This document shows positions 10,713 to 22,012 of a DNA stretch of 64,000 bases, in pieces. Both the position numbers and the translations under genes were made by a program. How positions within the stretch are numbered: position 1 is the stretch's first letter; the number at the start of each line of letters is the position of its first letter. Where the stretch lies: NCBI RefSeq assembly GCF_000151665.1, contig NW_013171820.1, positions 342,444-406,443 on the forward strand. The letters run 5' to 3'. This stretch comes from Blastocystis hominis (lineage: Eukaryota; Sar; Bigyra; Opalinata; Blastocystidae). The notes beneath the pieces were generated by a model. It saw only the letters and a program-made list of their open reading frames with translations, searched no databases and was not told the origin of the DNA.

Positions 10713-12053
10713 ATGTCTTCTGCAAATCAAGTAATCTTGATTTTTTAATTTATTATTGTTTCTAGATTCCATCAGCACACTCTCCAAATAACGAACCAGT
10801 ACAGCATGATATTCAAGAGATGGATCAAATGGATGAAACAGACAAGAATCCCACCAATCCGGAAGAGGGTGTCTCTATCTCAGTAGATGCTTCTCATAAC
10901 ACAAACGAAAGACGTATTCTATGTGAGTATCTGATAAGTAGAATCTGCTGATGAAGAGCAATCCTGTTCTATGGGCTCAGTTACTACAGAAGACGTACGA
11001 GCAGCACTTGCTCAACTATTTAGCAGTAAAAGCTGTTGCTGGCCGAAGAGAGCAATAAAAGAAATGGATATAACGATTGTAAGGCACTCATCATAAATCA
11101 CAATCAGAATAAAATGTGGAGTTGCTATGTCTGCTCTTGGGATATCTTCTCTGAGGAGCGCTCAGCCGATGCCTATTACCGAGCAGACATAAATAGAATG
11201 GTATCTCAGCTGAATTCTTTGTAATGACTGATAGATGGATACTGAGGAATATGGTCCGATTCCAAAGCTTTGGGAATATCCGATCTCTCCCCCAACTCGA
11301 TTTAAGGGTGGAAGGAAAACGATACGCTGGCCACATACAGATTGTAAAGAGACATGTCCTAAGTGTGGTGGCGATTGTAGAGTGAAGTGTACAAGATGCC
11401 ATGGTAGAGGAAGAGTTACCCGTTCACAATATGACTCAGAAACTGGAAAACGCACGTATGAAGGTTATTGTATTGTTTTAAAAGTGTAGAACCACTACTG
11501 AAACGTGTAGTCGGTGTTCTGGTACAGGCAGAATGGAATGTCCTGAGTGTCAGGGAAAAGGATATGTGATAGGATTCGTTATGGTATAATCTAAGCAAGC
11601 ATGCTTCTACTCTAGGCCACTGTGAACTATTATAACAGCAATATATCTCTTGTCTTATATGGAGGCGATATTCCGCCTGATCCTATTTGTGATGCAGAGT
11701 CATCGCTATGTTTCGAGTATTCGTCTGGTGCATGATTCATCATAGAAAAGAAGGACCGGATTTACAGGCACCGAGAGATTTTGAAAACAGCGATATCCAG
11801 GAAACGTGTTTTGACTTGGAGAATCGCGCAGCAAAGGTTCCGATTGGGAGACAACATGATCAATAGAGAAGAGCAGAAATCGAAGAAAAGCGGAGAATAA
11901 ACAATCAACGTCTCATGGTGAGCGAGCTACCGATTATTGAGGCTTATGGGACATGGAAAGGAAAGAGCTGTGTGTTCTGGGTCTATGGAAACGATTTGAG
12001 AGTTTATGCTCCATATTATGAGGAGATGTTTTCTTCTTGTTGTACTATTATGT
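10713..12053 (+). CDS. SSUH2: SSUH2-like CXXCXGXG zinc-binding protein
   Basis: Nine exons with introns of 28-35 nt give about 360 residues, close to animal SSUH2 (about 350). Three blocks match that family in order. First, VRAALAQLFSSKSCCWPK followed by FSEERS. Second, DnaJ-type zinc motifs CPKCGG, CTRCHGRG, CSRCSGTG and CPECQGKG. Third, the C-terminal ELPIIEAYGTWKG and VFWVYGNDLRVYAPYY, ending FSSCCTIM, as in the conserved CC-x-T-I-V end of the animal protein. Animal SSUH2 is linked to tooth development; its biochemistry is unknown. The frame ends ATG-T at 12053, then TTTC, then TGTTTGTT (12058-12065), so poly(A) addition makes TAA exactly where homologues end. The start is the first ATG compatible with the reconstructed phase; extra 5' exons are possible. 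Confidence 0.8.
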
Positions 12054-12057
12054 TTTC

Positions 12058-12065
12058 TGTTTGTT
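12058..12065 (+). terminator. TGTTTGTT poly(A) downstream element of the SSUH2-like gene
   Basis: Octamer 4 nt after the last coding T at 12053. Confidence 0.75.
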
Positions 12066-12069
12066 TCTA

Positions 12070-12968
12070 AGAATCATAAGGTAGATGGTTAGTTGATGGG
12101 AGGACGATCCATTCCGAATTCATTTGTGATTGAATGATGATAAGTAGAATAATAGGATTATTGTTGTTGAATTGTTCCAAAATAATGATTGGAAGGAAAT
12201 CGGAGACTGAAATCACGGTGGATGGCTTGTTATCTCCTTACTGACTCTGGTAGAAAGTAGAATCAAAGTAGGGATGAGTGCAGGATTATTATCATCTATT
12301 CTGGGTAAAGTGTATGAAACGGGTCGATCAAATAATAAACCACTTATCAATATAGATGTGAAAGCACAGGTTGGGAATAGATGGTGTTTTCAATTACCAT
12401 CAACTCCAGAATCATCACATCTATATGTGTATCTAGTATCTATTTGTGTAAAATAGTAATAATATTATCATTCCAGTTCAAACTTCTACACTACTCTACG
12501 ATCCATTCGAAAACTGAATGATCATCATTCGTTTGCATCCATTAAATCATTGAAACTTGAACATTACACAAATTAGAGTGATTTAATATGATAACAACAT
12601 GAGTGCTTACAACCAGTACGAATTAATTTTTCTTACCAAAAACGAAGCAAAATTATCCAAATTTACTGAACCTATTCACCTACTTCCAAATTCGTGTAGT
12701 TACCAAGTAATCTTCATCTAGGCAACATAGACATACTTGCTACACTACGGAACTCATTTTAACACTGATAAACAATAGATATGCTTGCTACTTTCAATTA
12801 TCTTTGATATTCCCTTTCAATCTTCCTATTCCATCCGTCTCGCAGTTAGAAATGAAGTAGATCAAATATACGTGTTTGCAAAAACAATTCTATGAAAAGA
12901 CTATGAAGATTCATCTCTCAGAATTCCATAAATAGTCAAATATTTACGTTGTCAGTATATTTTGTAGA
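12070..12968. other. AT-rich intergenic stretch, no supported gene
   Basis: A 60-codon frame at 12274-12456 has no recognisable features. Nothing else is supported. Confidence 0.55.
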
Positions 12969-14071
12969 ATGAAAATGGACAAAGGTGTATTACGACTACA
13001 TCAGCCATCTGAATATAAATATCGTGTTTCTGGTCATAACAAGATGATCAAGCTGCCCAATGGAAAAGTAGGTTCTCTCTTTTTTGCTGAATATATAGAT
13101 TGCGAAGCAAGCAACCGAAAAGGAGCGGTCATGTTATGAACAAATTATGAGATCGAATTCGGATCTTGCTCGTTTTAGTGCTTCCTATTTTGGTCTCCAA
13201 CCTATAGAAGTTTCGTTTGTTCTATACTATAATATTGCAGATTATATCTCCCTCAAATGAGCCCTTGTGTAGACCTGAGGGTTTACGGTATTCCCTGCAC
13301 TTGGACGATGATATTTCAGAAAGTTCTGAGTTTCTTCAGCAGTAATTGTCTGGCATGCACTTCATTCCATAGTGAGCCCATTTTGAACGGCTATTTAGTT
13401 TTGGAAGATTTGAATAAATCTTATGTGCATCCCTGTATTTTAGACGTGAAAATCGGCACGCGTACCTATTGTACTTTTCTTTCTTTCTTTCTTTCTTCAC
13501 TCATCTGAAGGGGACGGAGCGCCTCCACAGAAAATCGAGCGGCACAACCGCATGTGTCAGTCCACCACTTCCGGCTCTCTCGGGATGCGTGTGTGTGGCA
13601 TGCGCGTAATCACTCTGAATCTTCTTCACGATAGGTTTACCGTCCGCAAAGCCACGACTGGCTAATCGAGGATAAAGAATGGGGCAAATCGCTGGTAGCC
13701 AAATCGATGTTATTGGCGATCGCCTTGTTCTTCTTTGATGGCAATTCCTTTCGTCTGGATGTTCTGGAGATCGTTCTGGAGAAGCTTCTGAATCTCCGCG
13801 ATATCGTGCGACGCGTAAATTAGCGCAGAAGGAATGAGAAATAGTCGAATTGGAGGTTCTGGTCGTCGTCGTTTTTGTTTACGTACGAGAGCGAATGGGG
13901 AAATAGAAGCGAACCATAATCGGATTGATTTTGGGAATTGCAACTTCTCGGATTGCTATGATACGCCGGATGAAGTGGGGATGGAGATGCACTTTGGCAC
14001 TTGGCAGTCTGATTGCATATAGCAGACTTACAACGAATAGAGCTGTGAATTACCAAGAAAAAGCGGTTTGA
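12969..14071 (+). CDS. IPMK: Inositol polyphosphate multikinase (IPK family)
   Basis: About eight exons, most introns 29-31 nt and one of 40 nt with a CTTT run. The reconstructed protein (about 290 residues) shows the IPK signature LVLEDLNKSYVHPCILDVKIGT, where P-x-x-x-D-x-K-x-G binds inositol phosphate. It is followed by APPQKIERHNRMCQSTTSGS and GMRVCGMRVY, then WRFWSSSFLF and the C-terminal RIDFGNC (IDF metal-binding motif). An N-terminal NKMIKLPNGKIAKQ segment fits the nucleotide-binding lobe. The enzyme phosphorylates inositol tris- and tetrakisphosphates. The junction between FTYES and the IDF motif (about 13890-13925) does not resolve into a standard GT-AG intron, so a sequence error or unusual splice is possible. 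TGTTTGTT lies at 14108-14115, before the TAF1 ATG at 14131. Confidence 0.85.
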
Positions 14072-14107
14072 GGCCAGTTTGAGTTTTTTTGTATTCTAGT
14101 TTTTGGC

Positions 14108-14115
14108 TGTTTGTT
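14108..14115 (+). terminator. TGTTTGTT element after IPMK
   Basis: Octamer about 37 nt after the IPMK stop and 15 nt before the TAF1 ATG. Confidence 0.65.
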
Positions 14116-14130
14116 CAAATAATAAGCTCT

Positions 14131-17100
14131 ATGGACATTGAATACGCCGATAACGACATCGGTAGGTTTGCTTGACTGATTGTGGGTGTGAATGAGTCTA
14201 ACTCTGCAGATCTTTCCGAAGATGAGACTGTCGGGGTTTTACCGTCGTGTCCAGATAGCAATGTAGTTAGAGTGTATTTCATGCCAATATTTTAGGTTAT
14301 TGACGACACCAGTTTAAACATGGAGCTGGAAACACTAGATATCGTCGATATGGTCGCAAGCAGCGATGTATGATCCTGTTCGATGTTATTCAATATAGGA
14401 TTTTGCCGACAAGCAAGAAAACCCTAAAAGTAAGCTGTGATCATTCTAATCGATTCTAGTGGCAATCCAAGGAAAGCTATGTCTATCAGAAATAAAAGTA
14501 TGTTGTGTCTAGGCATTTTCCCTAGAACCCAATCTGGGATCAAGGAAGGGATATTCAGCATAGCTTAAAAGATCATACATTTATGATCGATGACAGTGGT
14601 ACTATTAACGAAACGCTTCCATCTGTAGCTTTTGAAAACTCCATCCACAACCCCTTTCTAAATCACATCAATTCGTTTCGCTCAATCCAAGTTCCAAACA
14701 CAGTGTATTTAGGTATTTCCCTGCACCCGTTCCTCATTCAGATGCAAACGACACAAATCTGGTATTCTCTTGTGAGATTCCGGACAGCACTTCCAGCCGT
14801 CCCACGCATGTCTCCAACCGCAAATCCCAGCCCAAGCACGTCATCCGCGCGCGCGCGGTCCTCTACCCTCCCATCAACAGCAAAATCGCGCGGGAATTCG
14901 CTCTCATCCAGGGCTTTCTCACCACCGAAGAGATCCGACGCTTCCATCGCCCTTGTTTCCCTCCTCGCGAGATCGATCTCGACGTACACCGCGGTTTTGT
15001 TGCCTAATCTCGCAGTGCAAGTGGGTCAATGCGTACTCCGATCGCCACAACGACGATTTAATCCAGGTTTTCACGCTCTGTTCATCCTCAAATGCAGGCG
15101 ATTCGGTCTGTGTCGGAGCTCTCAACGAACTCGGGACATCTAGTTCTCATCGAATACTCCGAGCCGCAGCCGCCTATGTTTTTAAACCAGGGAATGGGCG
15201 CGTATATCATCAATTGGATCGATTCCGAGTGTCCCGAGGCGGATTGTATCGCTCTTCGAAATGCTCAATCGCAGATTCGCAGCCTGTCGAAGGCGTCAAT
15301 CGCGTGCTGAAGTCCAACGAGCTGATGCCTCTGATGGGCATGCTGGAAAAGGGACAGCAGCAGCTTTCCTTCTGCTCTTCTCTCTACAATACTCCCTTGT
15401 TTCAACACGAAGTATTTCCCACAATTCGATCCATTTCATCCACAGCTGCCTTCCACCGATTATCTCCTAACCATTCAGATCGAATCGTAGTTCCACGTTT
15501 CCACTTTTGATTAGACTGCGCGAGCCATTCTCTCCGGCCAGTCAAGTGTACGAAGCGTCGATTCGAAAAGCGGATACTCTGTATTTGGCTGGCAAAATGG
15601 AGCCGAATATGCGTGTGTTTCTGCCAGGCGATAAGGATTATTTGTCCACCATGCAGCAGTTAGAGGAGTATTTGCTTCAGAAATACATCCAGAAACGTGA
15701 ATTCCAAAAATTGGGGTTATTTGTAGGATCTGGAATCGCACGCGAGCAGGTGCGTCGTATCTTCCCCGAGCTGCAGAACGAAGAGGAGTTGAAGAAGTTC
15801 GAAGAACGCTACAGTCAAGACATCGAGATTTCCAACAATCTGTTCATGCCAAAAATCGGGGTTATTTGTAGGTATAAAATGCGAAACAACTACCCTGTGT
15901 CGGTTCCTCGCAATCTGACCCCCGAGCAGGTGTGCTTGATGCAGAGTTCCCAAGTTTCGTACTACTGGCTGAAGGATGCGGGCGTGTCGGACATTCTGGA
16001 CTTCACAACAACATCTGCAACGAGTATAGAGAGGAAAGAGAATCTGAGATGTAGCATTGATGCGAAACAAGGAGAATTTGGAGCTGATCTATGATTACAC
16101 GAATAAGCAGATGATTGAGCTGGATAAGATCGTGCTGGGCGGATTGGAGGGATCGATGGACAGCAAGACGCTGGCGAAGCGCTATTTCTACCACGACATG
16201 CTTTACTTTATCAATATCGAATTAAACGCTGCGAACTATTTGGTGGATCGCGTGTGTCGAACGTCGTGGAACCTCACCGATCAGTATATCAGTGCGATTA
16301 TCGAGGTGGCGATGCGGAGAGCGATGAATGGATAGAAGAAAACGCGAATGAGCATGACGCACGATATCTACTTCGGCAATCTGCATGAAGATACCGTCGG
16401 CGAAGCGTATCTCTATCTTCCTAACAAGGTACTCGCTCGTCCACGCGCCTTTCTGTTCTAGTCTCTTCGTTCTCGAAAAGGAAAAGCCAATGGCGGGCAG
16501 CGGCGTCGACGCGATCCCGATCAAGACACGGACTCGCAAGAAGAGCTCAATGAAGAGGATTTCCAGGAAAAGACGGAAAAGCCGAGGAAACAGCCGGATC
16601 TGCGAACCCTCAAAATGGGAGAACTGCGTCACATTGCGCGCGATCTGGGCTGTCCGAAGGCGGAGATCGATGTGTTGGACCGCTGGTCGCTGGTTGGATA
16701 CATTGAGCGGCATGGAAAGAACGAGTACGAAGATCTCTTCCGTCTGAAGAAGCGCAACCAGCAGGAGCTGAACCAGGACTTCCAGAACCAAGTGAACCAA
16801 TTGTTCCGCGAGCAGTGCGAACGACTGAGTCAAACCACGCCGGAGCAGTTCATTTCGTCCATTAAAGTCGATCTGAACACATCGTTCCCGCTCGGCGATT
16901 TGGAGAAACAGGCACTGAACAGTCCGACGCTGCTTCCGCTTGATAGCCAGCCCTCTGCGATGGATTTGGGAGGGGCGAAGAACGGATATAAAGGGCGGCT
17001 GAGTGGGGAATGGGGCGATGGCTGAATGATAGAACACGACTTCGAGAACTACAAGCCGTTCCGACGCCATCGTCTTGAGAATGGAAAGTAGGATCCGTGG

Positions 17101-18085
17101 AGAAAAGCGTTCATTGCAGAGCTTCGCTGGTTCACCAAGTGAAGCTGACGGTGCTGTCCGACGGAAACATCCACGCCGAGTGTTCCGATTTGCGGAGCGC
17201 CAAGGATATTCACGCCGCGGAGAGGATTTGCCGCAGCTACTCCAAGCCCAACTTCCCTCTTGCCGACCGTTTGGATTTCACTGGTTTGCTTTGATTCTGT
17301 GTAGTTCTCCGCGATTTACACAAATTCGACGTGAACGCGTCCAATCTGAAGCGGCCTGCCAAGGTGGCGGCTCGCAAAGGGAAAGTCAATCTGACCGCAG
17401 CTCCGAAGCGACGCAGAGTATTGATGTTTCAATTCGAGGTGAAGCGTAGAAAACACAATCCAAAACGCCCAAAGAACCCATCAATGAGATAGTGAGGCAG
17501 AATCCACGCCAGCTGGTAACACTGCTGAACCAGGCGTTGAAGCGAGTGGAAGAGAAGGACATCGAGAAGAGCTTCCAGATACTGCCGATTCCGGAGGCTC
17601 CGTGGGCAGAGAATTATAGGATGGTCATTGAGCATCCGATCGATTTGTCGACAATTCGAGTGCGAGAATGGAACGAACGTGAGGTGTAGAGGAAGATCGG
17701 AACGTGGGGATACACGCATGTGGATCTGCTGAATGATATGAAGCTGCTCTGCGAGAATACAGAGAAATTTAATGGTGCGGAACATGAGTTGACCAGAATT
17801 GCGCGAGAATTTGTGATGATCGTAGAGAATTTCATTCACAACCAAGAGAATGTGGGCAGTGTGGATCACAGAATAACAAATAGCAACTTAAGATGGTCGA
17901 AAGACATCTGGAAACGAGGCCGCCAGAGTAGAGGAAAAGGCACAACTTCCTTCTCATTATTGGGAGTAACATGTATTGTTTTTGCTTTGTTTTACAAACA
18001 AATTGCTCTTTTTCAAGAACCGAAAAAGAGATTGTATCAAAGGTGCGTAATCATGGAGTATAGAAAGAATGGTACATATCACTAA
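14131..18085 (+). CDS. TAF1: TAF1, largest subunit of TFIID, with a C-terminal bromodomain
   Basis: About 16-18 exons; clear introns are mostly 28-34 nt. Domains in order: acidic N-terminus (MDIEYADNDI, LSEDETVGV); the DUF3591 core with LVLIEYSEPQPPMFLNQGMG, LKSNELMPLMGML, FCSSLYNTPLFQHE and LTPEQVCLMQSS; TSWNLTDQYISA; PDLRTLKMGELRHIARDLG, matching the human DLRRL segment; then a single bromodomain with ALKRVEEKDIEKSFQ, YRMVIEHPIDLSTIR and LLCENTEKFNG. Human TAF1 has two bromodomains; only one is seen here. TAF1 scaffolds TFIID at promoters and the bromodomain binds acetyl-lysine. Length is about 1,100 residues, shorter than in animals. The C-terminal end is uncertain: the frame stays open to TAA 18083-18085, but the last 60 residues look unlike TAF1 and may be read-through. 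Confidence 0.88.
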
Positions 18086-19537
18086 TAGATTTAAAAAGAC
18101 ATAATGTGAATGAAAATAATGAGGTGAATTGAAGGGATGCAAATATTGAAAGAGATGGACTTGTGAAAATTCCATTTATTTTTGTTTTTATGGGGATATT
18201 TCTTATATACCAAGCTTTATTCCTTAAGGAGGTATAATCTGTTATTTCTGACTTCTCGCTTATTTGGGGAATTTTGGCAGAAAGCATCAAGTTGTTACAA
18301 TCCTTTTATCACTTATGAACACTACAGTCATATAGACAAAACAAAGGACAATAGATGCTTCTATTGTACCCATCGAAATAGGTCAGAGAGCTATTGCCAA
18401 GGATACAATCGAGGCAATAGTGTGTACAAGTGATTATAATATATTATACGTGACTTGTAACACTCTCTACTGATCCTTAAAGCTCACATCACATTTCTGG
18501 ATTAATTTCAAGATTATGTTCATTGGGAACAACATTACTGTATCCTATAAATCGTGTTTTATGTCTTGCCCTTGTTGACACAATATCATTCCTTATGTCC
18601 CTTACCATCTACTAGTGTGCAAGCTAAATTAGTTGTAATACCCTGACATAGATATTTGAACTAATTTGGATTCTTTGAGTGGACTCATAATTGAATGATT
18701 TGTTAACTAATTTTAGTAAGAATACAAAAACAATACTGTGGATCACCAATGTGAATAGTGATGAATTCTTTTTATCTATTTGGATAACTAATAGTAATAT
18801 AGAATACTTTTTTCTTTTATCCTGTTAATCAAATCAACACCATCCTCAATATCTAAAGATATTACGAATGATTATGGACCTATCGAAACGAAATAGATAG
18901 ATAAGTTAACAACAATAACAATGACTAGCTTACAATATTCTAGTTGATTGCATTTCTTATTTTCATCATTTGTATTATCCTGAGTAGTACCAACTATATG
19001 TGATTCATTCACATTATTGTTTATGTGTAAAACAATATTTAGAGTTAAAAACACTCATATTTTCCTAAACTCATTCCTATCCAAAGATTATTCTTTCTTT
19101 TACTACAATACTTTACCCATGTGTTATAGTAGAACAGGTATATGTAAAATAGGGTCCTATTTAACAATGGTTCCAGTAGAGAGGCATGAATATTACAAGG
19201 TATTTTAATGGTTTCTAATAGATATATTAGAAAATGGTCCATAATATCGGTATTATCAATTGGAAAGAGTAGTCTGTACCAGGCTAAACTAATAAATATT
19301 TAAACATTTTAATTCTTAATTTTGATTATTTGAAACTAATGGACAAATAATTACGAGCATCTTTCTAATATCAGGATATATTGAATTTAAGGCCATAGTC
19401 AGCATACAAAGTAGGAATAAACTTTCTTACCATTACCACTGAGAGTACTCTCTTGATAATCATTATCCTGGCCTGAAGAAACTATACTAAAAATACTATG
19501 TTAGCAAACTGTTCCTATTTTTGAAAACAAACTATTA
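18086..19537. other. AT-rich intergenic stretch, no supported gene
   Basis: Only short, AT-driven open frames on both strands. No conserved protein segment, RNA gene or repeat was seen. Confidence 0.6.
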
Positions 19538-20644
19538 TTATATGCAACATAACAATAAACTCAGAACCAAGAAAATCACAGTCGATTTAATTAGATAATC
19601 TTTGAATATCTCAGGAATTTCATCCATATATATAAAAAGCAACAACAGAAGAAAATTAACAACCATAATTCCAACTATACAAAACAATATTATAATTCTA
19701 ATTTTCTGGTACCACATAGAAGCGTTACTCATCCCTTTCCGATGCTTTTTTTTAAACTTTTGAAAATTACTCTCAGTCAGAGGTTCCGTTAGATAAAATG
19801 GAACATATTCAAAATCAGACTTTTTCCTATACTCTCCATAATATATTGAACTCCCGTTTTCATATATTTTCATTATGTGACCATCGAATATGTTAAGCAA
19901 TTTAGTTTCATAACCATGTTCCCATCTGCTTATCTTACTAATTTCGCCATCACAATAGAAATAACATGTTCCATGGTTCAAGCCATTATCATCTATTTGA
20001 AATAGTGAAACCATTTTGCCATCTTCATCTTTTTCTTCCCAGTAGTTTGAACCATCCGATCTCTGTTTGATATTGAGTGCTCGGCGACCATTCTTATAAA
20101 ATCCTTCATAAATCGGACTTCCATCTTTACTATATTCCACTCCTGGACCATTTCGATAACCCTTATGCAATAATCCAGAGAAATAGATCTCTCCGGACCC
20201 ATAATACAATTTACATTTACCGTTCTCTTCTCCTTCCTGATAAGTGAAGCTTGCTACAACTCGATGATCATAATCATAAAGAAACGCTTCTCCATCCAAT
20301 TTACCATTCTTTTGACTTGCTTCTATAGTGTAGCCTTGATGATGGCCACCGATAAGACAAATGGCCTCATTCTCACCTATATCTATATAAGTGATCGGAA
20401 ATTCGTTTGAAATGCAATTGTTCCATATATCAGTGCTTTCTTCATTGATATCAACAGTAACACTAATTACAGGTGCATTCTCCTCACTAATAGGATTTGG
20501 TTTTTTATATATTTCCATTTTATATAATATTATCAAGTAGATAGTGCAGAATAGCCAAATAGAGAACGAATCTATCAGAACTCTAAATTCTTGAGGATTA
20601 TTGGAATTCACAAAATTGTTCCTATTTCGTAGAATCCAATCCAT
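19538..20644 (-). CDS. MORN-repeat membrane protein without LRRs
   Basis: One uninterrupted 368-residue frame. It has a possible N-terminal hydrophobic segment (LIDSFSIWLFCTIYLIILY), then MORN-like repeats (KLDGEAFLYD, GKCKLYYGSGEIYFSG, GYRNGPGVEYSKDGSPIYEG), then two C-terminal membrane segments rich in Ile, Leu and Phe. The MORN part is clearly paralogous to the N-terminal half of the gene at 24.9 kb (compare KMDGEASIYS and YREGRGQEYDENG), but the LRR part is missing. It may be a distinct family member or the stable remnant of an LRR gene that lost its 3' half. The real start might be a later Met (MEIYKKPNP). Confidence 0.65.
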   Translation of the reverse strand: MDWILRNRNNFVNSNNPQEFRVLIDSFSIWLFCTIYLIILYKMEIYKKPNPISEENAPVISVTVDINEESTDIWNNCISNEFPITYIDIGENEAICLIGGHHQGYTIEASQKNGKLDGEAFLYDYDHRVVASFTYQEGEENGKCKLYYGSGEIYFSGLLHKGYRNGPGVEYSKDGSPIYEGFYKNGRRALNIKQRSDGSNYWEEKDEDGKMVSLFQIDDNGLNHGTCYFYCDGEISKISRWEHGYETKLLNIFDGHIMKIYENGSSIYYGEYRKKSDFEYVPFYLTEPLTESNFQKFKKKHRKGMSNASMWYQKIRIIILFCIVGIMVVNFLLLLLFIYMDEIPEIFKDYLIKSTVIFLVLSLLLCCI

Positions 20645-20876
20645 TTTACTACCACACTACGATATCTATTATCAGTAATGTTCCATATTACATATTATCC
20701 TCCATTTCCATTTTTAAAAAGCGTTTGAAACAAACCGAAGCAAATCAAAACAAAATGAACTTAAATCATTCTCATAGTTACGTTTCCATCATCACAATAT
20801 GCCCAGTGTCCTCCCTTTCGGTATCGCAGAACCGCACTCTATCCCTTCTGCTCCAAGCTGTGAGGAACAATCTACA

Positions 20877-22012
20877 CTAAATCTTCCCCATCGTTCCTAC
20901 TCCCAAGTCCTTGAACGTAATGCATTCCGTATGCGGGTCCAGAATAGTATCCGTCACACACAGCTCCACTTCGCTTCTCGACAGATACGGCTTCGGACCC
21001 AACTCCAACAGGAACGCGAACCAACGAGCCAGCGTTGTGGGCGTGCGAGGCAGCTTCGTCGAACTCACTATTGTTTTCTGGAACCACGCCACCCGATCTG
21101 CCCACAAGATCACTTCCGGTCCCGCCAACTCCATCGTCTTTCCCGCGAAAGCGTCCGGAGTCATGCAGGACTTCCGAATCGCTGTGGCCACGTCGCCCAT
21201 CCACACAGGCTGCTTCAGAGCGCTTCCGTCATTGATATTGATCAGCCACGGATCGATGTGCAGCTGGCTACCGATCCTATCAATAAGCTCTTCCCCGCGG
21301 TTCTACCAGGTCAGCAGGCGGTCATCTTCGCTGAACATGTCCGCAGGACGAACGATGCAGGCGCTGGGCATGACTTCGCGGAGCACTTTGTCGCTTTTAG
21401 CCTACATCATGGAAGGAAAAAGCCGAACCCACCTTCGTGCGAGCCCACTCCGAACGATGCTTGAGGTTCTGCTGCAGAGCCGACACGTGGAGAAGATTCG
21501 ATTTGTCCATTTCGTTGCAGATCTTCGCGAGACGCTCGGGGAAGTAGATGTTGACGTCTTGGAATCTGGAGAGGAAGAGGGAGAGAAATGCGAGTAGTTC
21601 TTTCAAAGATACAGATTCTTGGTCTTGTAGTACTTTCCAATCAGATTGATCACGATATCCGAGTTACCAATGCAGTCACGGATCGATTTCTCGTTGAGAG
21701 GATGGAAAGAAATCGGATTCACTTTACCAACATTTCCAGACTGTTCAGAAGACAAACTTCATCGCCTTCGTCATGGGACGGAATCATGCAGGTCACTCCA
21801 TGAGAAGCTGTGGCTCAAATCCTACTAACAAGCAAAACCCAATTCATAAAAACAACCCTTCTACCCAAATTATCCGTAGGGCATCAGAGAAAGACTTTCA
21901 AAAAACACTTAGACATGCGGCTGCCCAGTCCCACAATTCCAAATTTGATTGTCGTCACAAAGCAAACCGAGAAATCAAAGCATTGTAAATTGAACCAACG
22001 AGTCAGGAACAT
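20877..22012 (-). CDS. NDUFA9: NDUFA9-like 39 kDa subunit of mitochondrial complex I
   Basis: About six exons, about 330 residues. The N-terminus MFLTRWFNLQ resembles an organelle-targeting sequence and runs into IKFGIVGLGSRMSK, a Rossmann-type Gly-rich loop (atypical of SDR proteins, which have GxxGxxG). Later segments follow NDUFA9: SDIVINLIGKYYKTKN, LFQDVNIYFPERLAKIC, LLHVSALQQN, SEWARTK, ACIVRPADMFSEDDRLL, KQPVWMGDVATAIRKS and AGKTMELAGPEV. The family binds NADPH and is an accessory subunit of respiratory complex I. Introns include one of 31 nt (about 21395-21425) and one of 47 nt. The splice around the segment before SDIVINLIG (about 21740) is not resolved. The C-terminus is uncertain: TAG at 20877 may lie inside a further intron. 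Confidence 0.78.

Noticed and set aside
20872-21204. Overlapping minus-strand frame in the NDUFA9 region reading DGRRGHSDSE
   Set aside because: Alternative frame of the NDUFA9 exon. The frame with WMGDVATAIRKS and AGKTMELAGPEV is the conserved one.
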